Shown here one piece after another: positions 30,934 to 39,742 of a stretch of 39,963 nucleotides of DNA. Numbering within the stretch: the stretch's first letter is position 1; every line of letters begins with the position of its first letter. A program made the position numbers and the translations under genes. The stretch comes from Chelativorans sp. ZYF759 (lineage in GTDB: Bacteria > Pseudomonadota > Alphaproteobacteria > Rhizobiales > Rhizobiaceae). The notes beneath the pieces are model-generated. The model did no database searches, had not been told where the DNA came from, and saw nothing but the letters and a program-made list of their open reading frames with translations. The DNA lies in assembly GCF_012911015.1 (NCBI RefSeq), contig NZ_WVVV01000022.1, forward strand, positions 1 through 39,963, read 5' to 3'.

Positions 30934-33900
30934 TCAGGACGGCGATCTCTCGCTGACGAGCCCATAACCTGCCCCGCCGCAGCTTTCAACGATCAGCCGG
31001 TCAAACTTATTGAGTACGAGCGAAGAGCGCGATACGAGTTCTTCGACCACGCCGTCAGCCCGCACGACCCGGGCTGCCGCCGGCTCAGGCGAGCCACCCC
31101 CCGCGGCCCCCTGCGGCACATGGATGAAACGTTCGCCGCGCAGCGAAACGCCGACGCCCTCCTGCAGGGCGATATAGGTGCGGCGAATGCCATCGCCGCC
31201 TCGGAATCGGCCGCCACCGCCCGATCCATGACGTATCTGTGCACTATGCAGCCGGACGGGTATCTGTGACTCCAAGGCTTCGGCGGGCATGTTCATAGCG
31301 TTGCCGACATCAGTCGAGATGCCCGAAGCACCGTCCCGGTCGGGTCCGCCGCCGGCGCCGCCAGCGATGATCTCCGTCGCGATGAAGCGCTGCCCGTCGG
31401 GTCTGGTTCCAGAAAAGGCGAGGACATAAGACATGCCGGAATTCGCTGCCGGCATACGTTGCGGCATGGCCTTGGCCAGGCCCTGAAGCAGACTTGACGT
31501 CGTTGCACGAACAACGCCCATGCGCGCGTTGACCGCGGCAGGCGACGAGGCATTGATGACGCAGCCCGTCGGCAGAGACAGATCGATGGTGCGGACCACG
31601 CCGCCGTTGCGGAACATGGTCTCCTCCATCGCACTCAGCAGACTGTAGAATGCCGCCGCGAACGGACCCGATCGAACGCAGTTGATGGGGGCTGCCACCT
31701 GCGGGCTCGTCCCGGCGAAATCGGCGACGAAACGGCCGCCGACACATGACAGCGCCAGTTGTATCTTGATCTCCGGAAGGCCGGGCGTTGCGTCGAGTCG
31801 CTCCGCTGCGACATGCGGACCAGGTGCCATGGAAGCGATCGTGCGTGCCGCCAGTTTCTCGCCGCGCTCAAGGCACGTCTCCATGCCGGAGATGAAGGCG
31901 TCCACACCCGTTTCCAATGCGAGCTTGCGTAGTGCGGCTGCAGCCTGAACAGCGGCGCTGACCTGTGACGACAGATCTCCAAGTACCGTGTCCGGCGCAC
32001 GGGAATTCGCCTGGATGAGATCAATGGTTTCGCGCGAGATGGCGTCTTCGGCACCCATACGCATGGGCGGCAGGCGCAAGCCTTCCTGAAAGATGTCGAC
32101 GGCGTCGGGAGGAACCGAGCCCGCCCGCATGCCACCGACATCCTGATGATGCAGGATGCTGGCCGCAAAGCCTATCAGCCGCTTCTCGACGAAGACGGGG
32201 CGCATGACCGTAAGATCCGGCAGATGCGTCCCGCCAAGAAACGGGTCGTTCATCAGATAGAGATCGCCGTCCCGCATCGTTTCGATGGGAAACCGATCGA
32301 GCAATGCGCGGATAGAGCCGTCGAGGGCGCCGAGCAGAAGTGGGATTGCGTCCGAGAGCGCGATAAGCTCGCCGTTCGGCGTAAGCAGACCCGCGGCCGC
32401 ATCGTTGCCTTCGCGAACGACCGGCGAGACGGCCGTACGGAACAGTACTTCCTGCATCGACTGAGCGATGGCGTTAAGCCGCATCTGCAGCGTTTCGGCG
32501 CGCATGGCCTCTCCCTTGCCAGTCCTCATCGTCATGGGAGTCGCCACGACGCTCATGGCCGGCAGAGGCGGTTCGAGGCGCAGCCTGGACAATGAAAATG
32601 CAAAGCCGGCCTCGCGCGGTGCGCTTGCAAACTGGGCCATGTGATAGTCGGCAAAAGCCGCGCGAAGATAGGCGACGTCCGGCTCGTCGACCGCCAGTTG
32701 GAGGCGGACCGGATGCATGAATGCATTCGGCGCAACGATCAGGTAGAGCTGGCCGTTGGCGGCCTGGGGATTTTGCGCGCGCAAGGCAGTCATGGCGTTG
32801 CGCAGCTCGTCGTCCGAAAGTTCGGCGAGCGGAGCGTTCAGCGACGTTGTCGCCTGATGGACATGCCGGGCAAGAAGCAGACCCATGGCGCCCGACATCG
32901 CGGGATACGAGCCTGCCAGGATCTGCTGCGTGCCGAGCCGTTTGGCGATGTCGGGTCCAAGCACCGTACCGAGGCCACCGGCGACGATGAGTGGCACTGA
33001 AGCCGGATCCACGTTGCGGCTGACGGCGTGGCGGACGATGCATGCGGCCATCGCGTCCAGCGCCGCCTCGCGGATATGGGTGGCCTCCACACCGTCGAGC
33101 ATCGACAGACGTTCCACCGCATTTGGGGCGAGGTCATCAGAAAGCTCGCTCAACACCACAAGCGCGTCCGTGAGACTCGGCGCATCGTCGTCAGAAGCCT
33201 GCGTGAAGCTTAGTCCGGAGGGCGTTGATCGCACCTTCGAGCCGCCGCCCAAGGCGATGCTCTCTATGTCCGCCATACCCATGCGCACGGGTATCCCGGC
33301 GACAGAGCCGTGCGTGGTCAATGCCGGCGCGCCATCGGCCACGAGCACGATGTCCGTCGTCGTCGAGCCGATGTCGATCGCGAGCGCCTGCGGCGCGCCC
33401 GCTGCCTTGGCGATGCCACCGGCCGACCAGGCGGACGCTGCAGGCCCGCCCAAGACCTGCGCCGAGACGGCCGCCCGCGCGCGGTCGCACGACAAGAGAT
33501 GCCCCCGCGAGTCCGCGAACGATAGCCGACCCGCGAACCCCATATTTCGCAGATCGCTTTCTATCTCGGCGAGTACGGCCTGCTGCGACGGCCACAACGC
33601 CGCTTCCAGGCATGTCGACACCGTGCGCTCATACTCGCGCGATTGGGGATCCACCGCATGGGACAGAACGAGAGGAATACCCGGCGCCACTTCTGCCAAG
33701 ATCTCGGCGCAACGGCGTTCATGGCTGGGATTGGCATGGGAAAACAACAGGCAGACGGCGATCGCCTCGGCGCCTTGCGCGGCAAGAGTTCTGCCTGCCT
33801 TGCCCACGTCATCAATCGATACGGGCTCGATCTCGCAGCCACTGCCGTCCAAGCGCCCACCGACCTCGTGTATGCCCCCTTTCATGACCAAGAATGTCGG

Positions 33901-34230
33901 CGCCGGCGAGCGCGCGACGGGGTCATAAAGCTCCGCGCGATTCTGCCGGGCGAGCGCCATTGTGTCGGCAAACCCGCACGTCGCAATCAAGCCGACGCGC
34001 GCAACTGTGCGTGCCAGCAGCATGTTGATGGCCCCGGTGGAGCCGATCCGGATTTCCTCCAGCCGATCGGGGGCGAATGCCCATATATCTGCCGCGTGGG
34101 CGACGGCAGCCGCGATGTCGCGAGCGGGCGTGGCGGCGCGGCGCGTCACCTTCGTGGCGTGGACCCCACCCTTCGTCCAGACAGCAACATCGACCGTGGA
34201 CGCGCCGATGTCGAGGCCGAGAACCGTCAC
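30934..34230 (-). CDS. Fused HyuA-HyuB ATP-dependent hydantoinase/oxoprolinase
   Basis: This 1098-residue single chain covers both subunits usually encoded separately. The N-terminal ~575 residues are HyuA: actin-like ATP sites LGLDIGASTVDVAVW at residue 3 and AIDIGSTTTDIVLVADG near 280, plus a shortened C-terminal region. From Met576 (MRAETLQMRLNAIAQSM) the HyuB domain runs to the end with NDAAAGLLTPNGELIALS, YLMNDPFLGGTHLPD and GGGGRFRGGDGIRR. The family opens cyclic amides such as 5-oxoproline or N-methylhydantoin using ATP. GTG 34230 overlaps the upstream stop (GTGA). An AAGGGAGAGG ribosome-site-like sequence just before codon 576 hints at a second, HyuB-only start. Confidence 0.9.
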   Translation of the reverse strand: MTVLGLDIGASTVDVAVWTKGGVHATKVTRRAATPARDIAAAVAHAADIWAFAPDRLEEIRIGSTGAINMLLARTVARVGLIATCGFADTMALARQNRAELYDPVARSPAPTFLVMKGGIHEVGGRLDGSGCEIEPVSIDDVGKAGRTLAAQGAEAIAVCLLFSHANPSHERRCAEILAEVAPGIPLVLSHAVDPQSREYERTVSTCLEAALWPSQQAVLAEIESDLRNMGFAGRLSFADSRGHLLSCDRARAAVSAQVLGGPAASAWSAGGIAKAAGAPQALAIDIGSTTTDIVLVADGAPALTTHGSVAGIPVRMGMADIESIALGGGSKVRSTPSGLSFTQASDDDAPSLTDALVVLSELSDDLAPNAVERLSMLDGVEATHIREAALDAMAACIVRHAVSRNVDPASVPLIVAGGLGTVLGPDIAKRLGTQQILAGSYPAMSGAMGLLLARHVHQATTSLNAPLAELSDDELRNAMTALRAQNPQAANGQLYLIVAPNAFMHPVRLQLAVDEPDVAYLRAAFADYHMAQFASAPREAGFAFSLSRLRLEPPLPAMSVVATPMTMRTGKGEAMRAETLQMRLNAIAQSMQEVLFRTAVSPVVREGNDAAAGLLTPNGELIALSDAIPLLLGALDGSIRALLDRFPIETMRDGDLYLMNDPFLGGTHLPDLTVMRPVFVEKRLIGFAASILHHQDVGGMRAGSVPPDAVDIFQEGLRLPPMRMGAEDAISRETIDLIQANSRAPDTVLGDLSSQVSAAVQAAAALRKLALETGVDAFISGMETCLERGEKLAARTIASMAPGPHVAAERLDATPGLPEIKIQLALSCVGGRFVADFAGTSPQVAAPINCVRSGPFAAAFYSLLSAMEETMFRNGGVVRTIDLSLPTGCVINASSPAAVNARMGVVRATTSSLLQGLAKAMPQRMPAANSGMSYVLAFSGTRPDGQRFIATEIIAGGAGGGPDRDGASGISTDVGNAMNMPAEALESQIPVRLHSAQIRHGSGGGGRFRGGDGIRRTYIALQEGVGVSLRGERFIHVPQGAAGGGSPEPAAARVVRADGVVEELVSRSSLVLNKFDRLIVESCGGAGYGLVSERSPS
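32508..32517 (-). promoter_or_regulatory. Internal Shine-Dalgarno before the HyuB domain
   Basis: Minus-strand AAGGGAGAGG lies 2 nt before the in-frame ATG 32505 that begins the HyuB domain. It could be a leftover or working ribosome site from an ancestral hyuA-hyuB pair. The spacing from the GGGAG core is about 5 nt. Confidence 0.45.
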
Positions 34231-34727
34231 TCGCCACTCCCCGAGACTAGGACCTCCAGCGGAGCCGGCAGGTCGGTGAATTCGACGTCGCGGCCATTGC
34301 GTGTGCGCCACATAGTCGACGCGAAGAGCCCCGGCTTCCCGATGACCATGATGCCGTGATGCCAAACGCCCGGGTGATAGATCACGACATCTCCTGGCCC
34401 CCCCACGAATGCATGGGGCCTGCCGCCCTCGCACGGGTTGTTGTCCCAAACCACGACAAGATAGTCTGTCACGGACATGGGCACGAACATCTGCGCACTG
34501 TGCTCGTGGCGTTCTGCCTGCGTGATGCGGACAGGCGCTCTCTCCGGCTGAACTTCGTAGAAATCGAGCGCCAGATCGACGGCTTCATCACCGTGTCGAA
34601 AAACAGCGGGCGATTTGGAAAGCTTTACCTTGTTGTCGCGAATGAGTTTGTGCGTGGGCTCGCCGGCGCGGGCCACGTGGCCGAAGGGGGCGAATGTTGC
34701 TGCCGCAAGTTGCTCCACCTTGACCAT
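34227..34727 (-). CDS. Ureidoglycolate lyase (AllA)-like cupin protein
   Basis: This 166-residue protein resembles the AllA family: EQLAAATFAPFGHV at the N-terminus, RHEHSAQMFVPM in the middle, then YLVVVWDNNP and PGDVVIYHPGVWHHGIMVIG with cupin-type histidines. AllA-type enzymes release urea from ureidoglycolate in allantoin breakdown; here the substrate may be another ureide. It is the first gene of the minus-strand unit AllA-HyuAB, with a GTGA overlap to the next gene, and is divergent from the creatininase gene. Confidence 0.8.
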   Translation of the reverse strand: MVKVEQLAAATFAPFGHVARAGEPTHKLIRDNKVKLSKSPAVFRHGDEAVDLALDFYEVQPERAPVRITQAERHEHSAQMFVPMSVTDYLVVVWDNNPCEGGRPHAFVGGPGDVVIYHPGVWHHGIMVIGKPGLFASTMWRTRNGRDVEFTDLPAPLEVLVSGSGE

Positions 34728-34745
34728 CTACCACCCAGATTTTGT

Positions 34746-34759
34746 CGATTATCGATCAT
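34746..34759 (-). repeat. Inverted-pair 14-mer, copy 1
   Basis: Reads ATGATCGATAATCG on the minus strand, 18 bp upstream of the AllA-like start codon at 34727. It matches copy 2 at 13 of 14 positions in opposite orientation. It may be an operator (for the IclR regulator) or a -10 region; both are inferred. Confidence 0.5.
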
Positions 34760-34913
34760 ACGCTCTATTATTATAACGCCATCCGTACACCGGCCTGTCA
34801 ACAAGGCTTGAGCCATTGCCGATAGGCGCGACGGTGAAAGCAATGGAAAGATCTGGCCCAGACGGCAAAACGGGTTGACCTCGAACAGCAATCTTGTCAC
34901 GCTTAGCGAACGA

Positions 34914-34927
34914 ATGCTCGATAATCG
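34914..34927 (+). repeat. Inverted-pair 14-mer, copy 2
   Basis: Reads ATGCTCGATAATCG on the plus strand, 9 bp before the creatininase ATG at 34937. Together with copy 1 it gives the divergent region near mirror symmetry. Confidence 0.5.
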
Positions 34928-34936
34928 GACTATTTC

Positions 34937-35731
34937 ATGGCTTATCATCTCTGGGGCGAATTGTCGGCGCCCGCATTGCGCACGACGATAAACGCAGCAA
35001 CGGTGGCACTGCTCCCCGTCGGTGCCGTGGAACAGCATGGCCCTCATCTGCCATTGAATACCGATGCGCTACTCGCCGAGGGTTTCGCGCACGAAGCGGC
35101 GCGGCGCGTCAGGGAAGCGACAGTGCTTGTCCTGCCAACTGTTTCCGTTGCCAAGTCGGATGAGCATCTGGGTTTTCCGGGGGTGCTCACCCTCGACGGA
35201 GCGACGCTGCAGTCGGTCCTTGTCCAGATCGGCCGCTCCGTCGCGCGTTCGGGTGTGCGGCGCCTCGTGTTCCTCAATGCGCATGGCGGCAATGTTCCGG
35301 TGCTGCAGACCGTCATCCGGCAGCTTCGGATCGAGGAGGAGATGTTCTGCGTCAGTGCCGGCTGGATGAGCATGGGCTACCCGGTCGGCCTCGTCAGCGA
35401 GTGCGAGCTTCGCGACGGAATCCATGCGGGCCTGATCGAAACGGCAGCGATGCTTCATTTCCGTCCCGATCTGGTGGAAATGGAGCTGGTGAAGGACTTC
35501 GTTCCAACCTCCCGCGCAGTCGCCGAAGGCAACGAGGTGCTGCGGCTTCTCGGACCCGTTTCCGCGGGATGGACCATGCATGATCTCAACACCGACGGGG
35601 CCGCCGGCAACGCGGCCGCAGCCACTCCGGCCATCGGCAGGGCCCTGGTCGAACACGCTGCGGCCCGCTACGCCACGTTGCTCGAAGAGGTGGCGCGTCA
35701 CGCGATGCCGTTCGGAGCAATGGGGCAGTGA
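34937..35731 (+). CDS. Creatininase-family amidohydrolase
   Basis: This 264-residue metal-dependent amidohydrolase has VGAVEQHGPHLPLNTDALLAE with the metal-ligand Glu, His and Asp, FLNAHGGNVPVLQ with the next His, and GIHAGLIETAAML with the closing Glu. The family hydrolyses creatinine to creatine, formamides in flavin synthesis, and other cyclic or linear amides. Context with HyuAB and a deaminase suggests a cyclic-amide substrate. The start at 34937 has no clear Shine-Dalgarno. The stop overlaps the next gene (GTGA). Confidence 0.9.
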   Translation: MAYHLWGELSAPALRTTINAATVALLPVGAVEQHGPHLPLNTDALLAEGFAHEAARRVREATVLVLPTVSVAKSDEHLGFPGVLTLDGATLQSVLVQIGRSVARSGVRRLVFLNAHGGNVPVLQTVIRQLRIEEEMFCVSAGWMSMGYPVGLVSECELRDGIHAGLIETAAMLHFRPDLVEMELVKDFVPTSRAVAEGNEVLRLLGPVSAGWTMHDLNTDGAAGNAAAATPAIGRALVEHAAARYATLLEEVARHAMPFGAMGQ

Positions 35732-37029
35732 ACTTCCAGCACTCCGATACGGGCGAGAACCTCTGGTTCGTCAATGCTCGCATTCCACGCGCACTTGCGC
35801 GCGGCCTTGAAATGCGCGCACAGCATGGCGCGACCGGGCTCGGTTTTACCGATTTCGGGATAGCCGTGGACGGCACGTTAACGAGGGACGGTCGCGGCTG
35901 GCGCCGGGTCGATCTCGGGGGGCGGATCGTGCTGCCCACCTTCATCGATTCTCACGTCCATCTCGACAAGGCCTATACTGTTCGCCGGACCGGCATTCCC
36001 GGCGGCGGCCTGCTCGATGCCGTGAAGCTCTCGGGCGCCGATGCCGTCAACTGGACCGCACAAGACCTTCATGCCCGCATGTCGAAGGCGCTGGAACGGG
36101 CCTACCTTCACGGCACCTCGGCGTTGCGTACCCATCTCGATACGCCAAACATGCCGGCGGAAAACGCGGCGTGGCAGGTGTTTGGCGAACTACAGCGGCA
36201 GTGGCGGGGTCGCATCGAGATGCAAGCCGTCGCCCTCATGGCAATCGAGCGTGTCGATCAGGCCGAGGACTACGCCGAGCGTTGCCGCCAGATCAGGTCG
36301 AGAAATGGCGTGCTTGGTGCGTTCATTGCCCCAAGCATGGCGACCGCCGAACGCCTGGATGCCCTGTTCGGCTTTGCCACCGACGCGGCGTTGGACGTGG
36401 ACTTCCATGTCGACGAGACACTCGATCCTGCCGCGCAGGCGCTCGAACTCATCTGCGATAGCATCCTGCGCACGGGCTTTGGCGGTACGGTCGTAGCCGG
36501 TCACTGCTGCTCGCTCAGCACAATGCCGGTGGAAGATCGCGACCGGATTATCGCCAAGGTGGTGGAAGCCGGCGTGCATGTGATCTCGCTGCCTCACTCC
36601 AACCTTTTCCTCCAGGATCGTCGCCGTGCAGCGACGCCGCAGCGGCGCGGCATAACGGCGGCCCGGGAACTTCGCGCGTCCGGCGCCTCGATCCACTTCG
36701 CATCCGACAACGTTCAGGACGCCTTCTATCCCTACGGCGATTACGACATGGTCGAGGTCTTCCGCTCGGCCGTACGCGCCGCCCATCTCGATGAGGAGAT
36801 GGACGACTGGCTCGTGCGGCAATTCAGCGGCGCTTCAGCAGCCTGCGGCTTTGCCGGTCAGGGCGCCCTGGTTGCCGGAACCCCGGCCAATATCGTCATG
36901 CTCGACGTACAAGACATGTACGACCTCGTGAGCCTAACGTCCTGCGACCGGGTCGTGGTGCGCGACGGACGGCCCGTCCTGCCCGTTTCCTTCAATCTGC
37001 GCGATCTCTTCGCGGTGGAGTCTCCATGA
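35728..37029 (+). CDS. Cytosine-deaminase-like amidohydrolase
   Basis: This 433-residue TIM-barrel amidohydrolase has LPTFIDSHVHLDKAY with the first metal histidines, SALRTHLDTPN, DVDFHVDETLDPAA, GTVVAGHCCSLS and the Asp of HFASDNVQDAFYPYG. It is closest by eye to the CodA/metallo-dependent deaminase group, whose members act on cytosine, creatinine or N-alkyl ammelide. Start GTG 35728 overlaps the creatininase stop (GTGA) and its own stop overlaps the next gene (ATGA), so the operon is tightly coupled. Confidence 0.88.
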   Translation: MNFQHSDTGENLWFVNARIPRALARGLEMRAQHGATGLGFTDFGIAVDGTLTRDGRGWRRVDLGGRIVLPTFIDSHVHLDKAYTVRRTGIPGGGLLDAVKLSGADAVNWTAQDLHARMSKALERAYLHGTSALRTHLDTPNMPAENAAWQVFGELQRQWRGRIEMQAVALMAIERVDQAEDYAERCRQIRSRNGVLGAFIAPSMATAERLDALFGFATDAALDVDFHVDETLDPAAQALELICDSILRTGFGGTVVAGHCCSLSTMPVEDRDRIIAKVVEAGVHVISLPHSNLFLQDRRRAATPQRRGITAARELRASGASIHFASDNVQDAFYPYGDYDMVEVFRSAVRAAHLDEEMDDWLVRQFSGASAACGFAGQGALVAGTPANIVMLDVQDMYDLVSLTSCDRVVVRDGRPVLPVSFNLRDLFAVESP

Positions 37030-38420
37030 CCGACAACATTTCCGCCTGCCTTGAGGCGCTTAGCCATCTGGATGTGGACGACAATCCCAACACCGTGCTC
37101 CAGAAGAGCCGCGACTTCTACTGGTACAGCCCGATCCTGAAAGACCAGCTCCAGGAGGTGAAAGCCGACTTTGTGGTTGCGCCGCGCACGGTCGAGGAGG
37201 TTCTCGAAGTGCTTGCCACCTGCTGGAGACACGACGTGCCGGTCACGACCCGCGGCGCGGGGACAGGAAATTACGGGCAGGCGATGCCGCTTGCCGGCGG
37301 CGTCGTCCTGCACATGAAGCATCTCGACAAGATCATCACAATTGGCGACGATTATTTCGTGGCGCAGGGCGGCACGGTGATCGAACATATCGAGCATGCT
37401 CTGCGCGCCGAGGGCAAGGAAATCCGCCTGTTTCCTTCCACCACGGGATCGGCAACCATCGCCGGCTTCGTCGCCGGCGGTTCGAGCGGCGTCGGCGCGA
37501 TCCGCTGGGGTGGCTTGCGCAATCCCGCCAACATCCGCCGCCTGCGCCTTGCGACGATGGAAGAGACACCTCGCATCATCGATCTGGTCGGCGCGGACGA
37601 GATCAGCAAGGCGGCCCATGCTTACGGCGTCAACGGCGTGATCCTCGAAGTGGAAATGCCCGCCGACCCGGCGAGCGACTGGGTCGACGTGATCATCGGC
37701 GTCGACACGTTCGAGAATTCCTGTCGCCTGGCGCTGCTCGTCGGCGAAGACGAGTCGATTGACAAGCGCATGCTGTCGAACTTCGAAGCACAGATAGCGA
37801 CTCGCTACTTCCTGCGCCATCGCCCCCATCTGAGCGACGCTGAAGCTATGCTCGCCGTGACCGTTTCCCGCGACACACTCCCGCGTCTCGGTGAGGTGAT
37901 TGAGGGCTTCGATGGCGCTACGCTGCGCCTGCGTTACGACCGGCTGCCGGAAGGGGCGCGTTTGCCCGCCGCTTTCGAGCTCGCCTGGAACCACACGACG
38001 CTGCGCGCCCTGCGCGTCGACCCGACCGTCACCTATCTCCAGATGATGATGCCGCGCCCCGTGATGTTCGAGAAGATGAAGGAGCTAAAGGAGCGCTTCG
38101 CCGACGAGCTCCTGCTTCACTTCGAATTCACCCGGTTCGACGGCGTGGTTTCGCCCGTTGGCCTGCCGATAGTCCGCTACACGTCCAACGAACGGTTGGA
38201 AGAGATCATTCAGATTATCGAGCACGAACTTGGATTGCCGGTCTTCAATCCGCATCGGGTCACGCTCGAGGAAGGCGGCATGAAGAAGACGAACCCGGCG
38301 CAACTCGCCTTCAAGAAACAGACTGATCCCAAAGGACTGCTCAATCCCGGCAAGATGATCGCCTGGAAGGAACCCGACTGGGTTCCCGTGCCCGGCAAAA
38401 CCTACCTTTTCGCTCAATAG
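37026..38420 (+). CDS. FAD-binding oxidase (GlcD/FAD_binding_4 type)
   Basis: This 464-residue flavoprotein has the FAD_binding_4 core VPVTTRGAGTGNYGQAMPLAGG near residue 75 and a GSATIAGFVAGGSSGVGAIRWG segment. Its C-terminal cap ends FDPKGLLNPGKMIAW-like. Such enzymes oxidise 2-hydroxy acids (glycolate, D-lactate, D-2-hydroxyglutarate) or similar. The substrate is unknown here; it may oxidise a hydroxy acid released by ureide breakdown. It lies between the deaminase (ATGA overlap) and the DadA-like gene (9-bp gap). Confidence 0.87.
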   Translation: MTDNISACLEALSHLDVDDNPNTVLQKSRDFYWYSPILKDQLQEVKADFVVAPRTVEEVLEVLATCWRHDVPVTTRGAGTGNYGQAMPLAGGVVLHMKHLDKIITIGDDYFVAQGGTVIEHIEHALRAEGKEIRLFPSTTGSATIAGFVAGGSSGVGAIRWGGLRNPANIRRLRLATMEETPRIIDLVGADEISKAAHAYGVNGVILEVEMPADPASDWVDVIIGVDTFENSCRLALLVGEDESIDKRMLSNFEAQIATRYFLRHRPHLSDAEAMLAVTVSRDTLPRLGEVIEGFDGATLRLRYDRLPEGARLPAAFELAWNHTTLRALRVDPTVTYLQMMMPRPVMFEKMKELKERFADELLLHFEFTRFDGVVSPVGLPIVRYTSNERLEEIIQIIEHELGLPVFNPHRVTLEEGGMKKTNPAQLAFKKQTDPKGLLNPGKMIAWKEPDWVPVPGKTYLFAQ

Positions 38421-38429
38421 GCTGCGGCC

Positions 38430-39704
38430 ATGACACCGGATCGATTGGGGCCAGAGATGAGCGGCACTAAGGGACATGTCACCGTCATCGGAGCCGGCAT
38501 CGTCGGCGTGAGCTCGGCCGCATTTCTCCAGCGCGAGGGCTTTGCCGTTACCATAGTCGACCGCCTCGAGCCGGGGCTCGGCACGTCCTTCGGCAATGCC
38601 GGTTCGGTCTCGCCAAGCGCGATCCTGCCGGTCGCAATGCCGGGCGTCATGAAGAAGGTGCCGGGCTGGCTTCTCGATCCCCTCGGGCCGCTGACGATCC
38701 GATGGTCCTATCTGCCGTGGGCTACGCCCTGGCTGCTGCGTTTTCTGCGTCACGCAAGCCGCAAGGAAGCGACACGCGTGGCCACGGCAATGCGTGCATT
38801 GATGGAGACCGTATTCGACGACTACGCCGAGCTTCTGGAAGGCGACACGTTCGCCCGGCTGATCCGCCGCAACGGCTGTCTCTACATCTACGAGAACCGT
38901 GAGGAACTGCAGGCGGCCAAGTGGTCGCTCGACCTGCGCCGGGAACTTGGCGCAGCGATGGAGGAGATCGGCGGCAGCGACATCCGCCAGCTCGAGCCGG
39001 CGCTCAACAGGCGTTTCGATCTCGGTATCTTCGCGCCCGAGAATGGCTCCACTGTCGATCCTCATCTCCTGGTGCGCGCGATTGCCGATCAGGTGCTGCG
39101 CAATGGCGGCACCTTCGTCAGGGCCGATGTAAAAGATGTAGAGATCGGCCCCGACGGCCCCGTGGCGCTGGAAACCTCTTCAGGCAAGCTTCCCGTCGAC
39201 AGGCTCGTGCTGGCTGCCGGCGCATGGTCCTCGCCGCTTGCCCGCAAGCTCGGCGCAAAGGTGCCGCTGGAGACGCAGCGCGGCTATCATGTCACCTTCG
39301 CCGAACCCCAGATCGACGTGCGACGCACCGTGATGTGGAACAGGCGAAGCGTCTTCGTGAATCCGATGGATTGCGGACTGCGCATTGCCGGCACCGTCGA
39401 ACTCGCCGGGCTGAAGGCCGCGCCGAACTATGCGCGCGCCGACAAGCTCGCGGGGATTGCGGTGGAGATGTTTCCGGACCTGAACACGAAGGAGCAGTCG
39501 AAGTGGATGGGGCATCGCCCCTGCCTGCCCGACAGCCTGCCGGTCATCGACCGCTCGCCGCGGTTTGCCAATACTGTCTTTGCCTTCGGGCACCAGCATG
39601 TGGGCATATGCTCTGGCGGACCTACAGGGCGCCATGTGGCGAGCCTGATGGCGGGCAGCACGCCTCGGATCGACCTGACGCCTTTTTCTGCCACCCGCTT
39701 CTGA
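38430..39704 (+). CDS. DadA-like FAD-dependent amine oxidoreductase
   Basis: This 424-residue DAO-type flavoprotein has the dinucleotide fold VTVIGAGIVGVSSAAFLQREGF, NAGSVSPSAILPVAMPG, VLAAGAWSSPLARKLG, ETQRGYHVTF and a C-terminal GHQHVGICSGGPTGRHVA. Members oxidise D-amino acids, sarcosine or glycine. If the pathway yields sarcosine, this would be a suitable last enzyme. The ATG at 38430 is used; the in-frame ATG at 38457 is an alternative with a G-rich leader. Confidence 0.88.
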   Translation: MTPDRLGPEMSGTKGHVTVIGAGIVGVSSAAFLQREGFAVTIVDRLEPGLGTSFGNAGSVSPSAILPVAMPGVMKKVPGWLLDPLGPLTIRWSYLPWATPWLLRFLRHASRKEATRVATAMRALMETVFDDYAELLEGDTFARLIRRNGCLYIYENREELQAAKWSLDLRRELGAAMEEIGGSDIRQLEPALNRRFDLGIFAPENGSTVDPHLLVRAIADQVLRNGGTFVRADVKDVEIGPDGPVALETSSGKLPVDRLVLAAGAWSSPLARKLGAKVPLETQRGYHVTFAEPQIDVRRTVMWNRRSVFVNPMDCGLRIAGTVELAGLKAAPNYARADKLAGIAVEMFPDLNTKEQSKWMGHRPCLPDSLPVIDRSPRFANTVFAFGHQHVGICSGGPTGRHVASLMAGSTPRIDLTPFSATRF

Positions 39705-39742
39705 AGTGGGCGTCGGACCTATAAAAAGAGGGGAATCCACTC

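Larger units (their letters stand above)
34728..34936. promoter_or_regulatory. Divergent promoter region of the catabolic genes
   Basis: This 209-bp AT-richer region carries TATAAT (minus strand, 34770-34775) with TTGACA at 34796-34801, although the 20-bp spacing is long. TTGTCA (34894-34899) and GATAAT (34920-34925) lie on the plus strand, also 20 bp apart. An inverted pair of 14-mers, ATGNTCGATAATCG, occurs at 34746-34759 (minus orientation) and 34914-34927 (plus orientation), next to each divergent start. Confidence 0.5.

Noticed and set aside
36858-37994. 378-residue minus-strand ORF opposite the FAD oxidase
   Set aside because: Antisense to conserved flavoprotein motifs.
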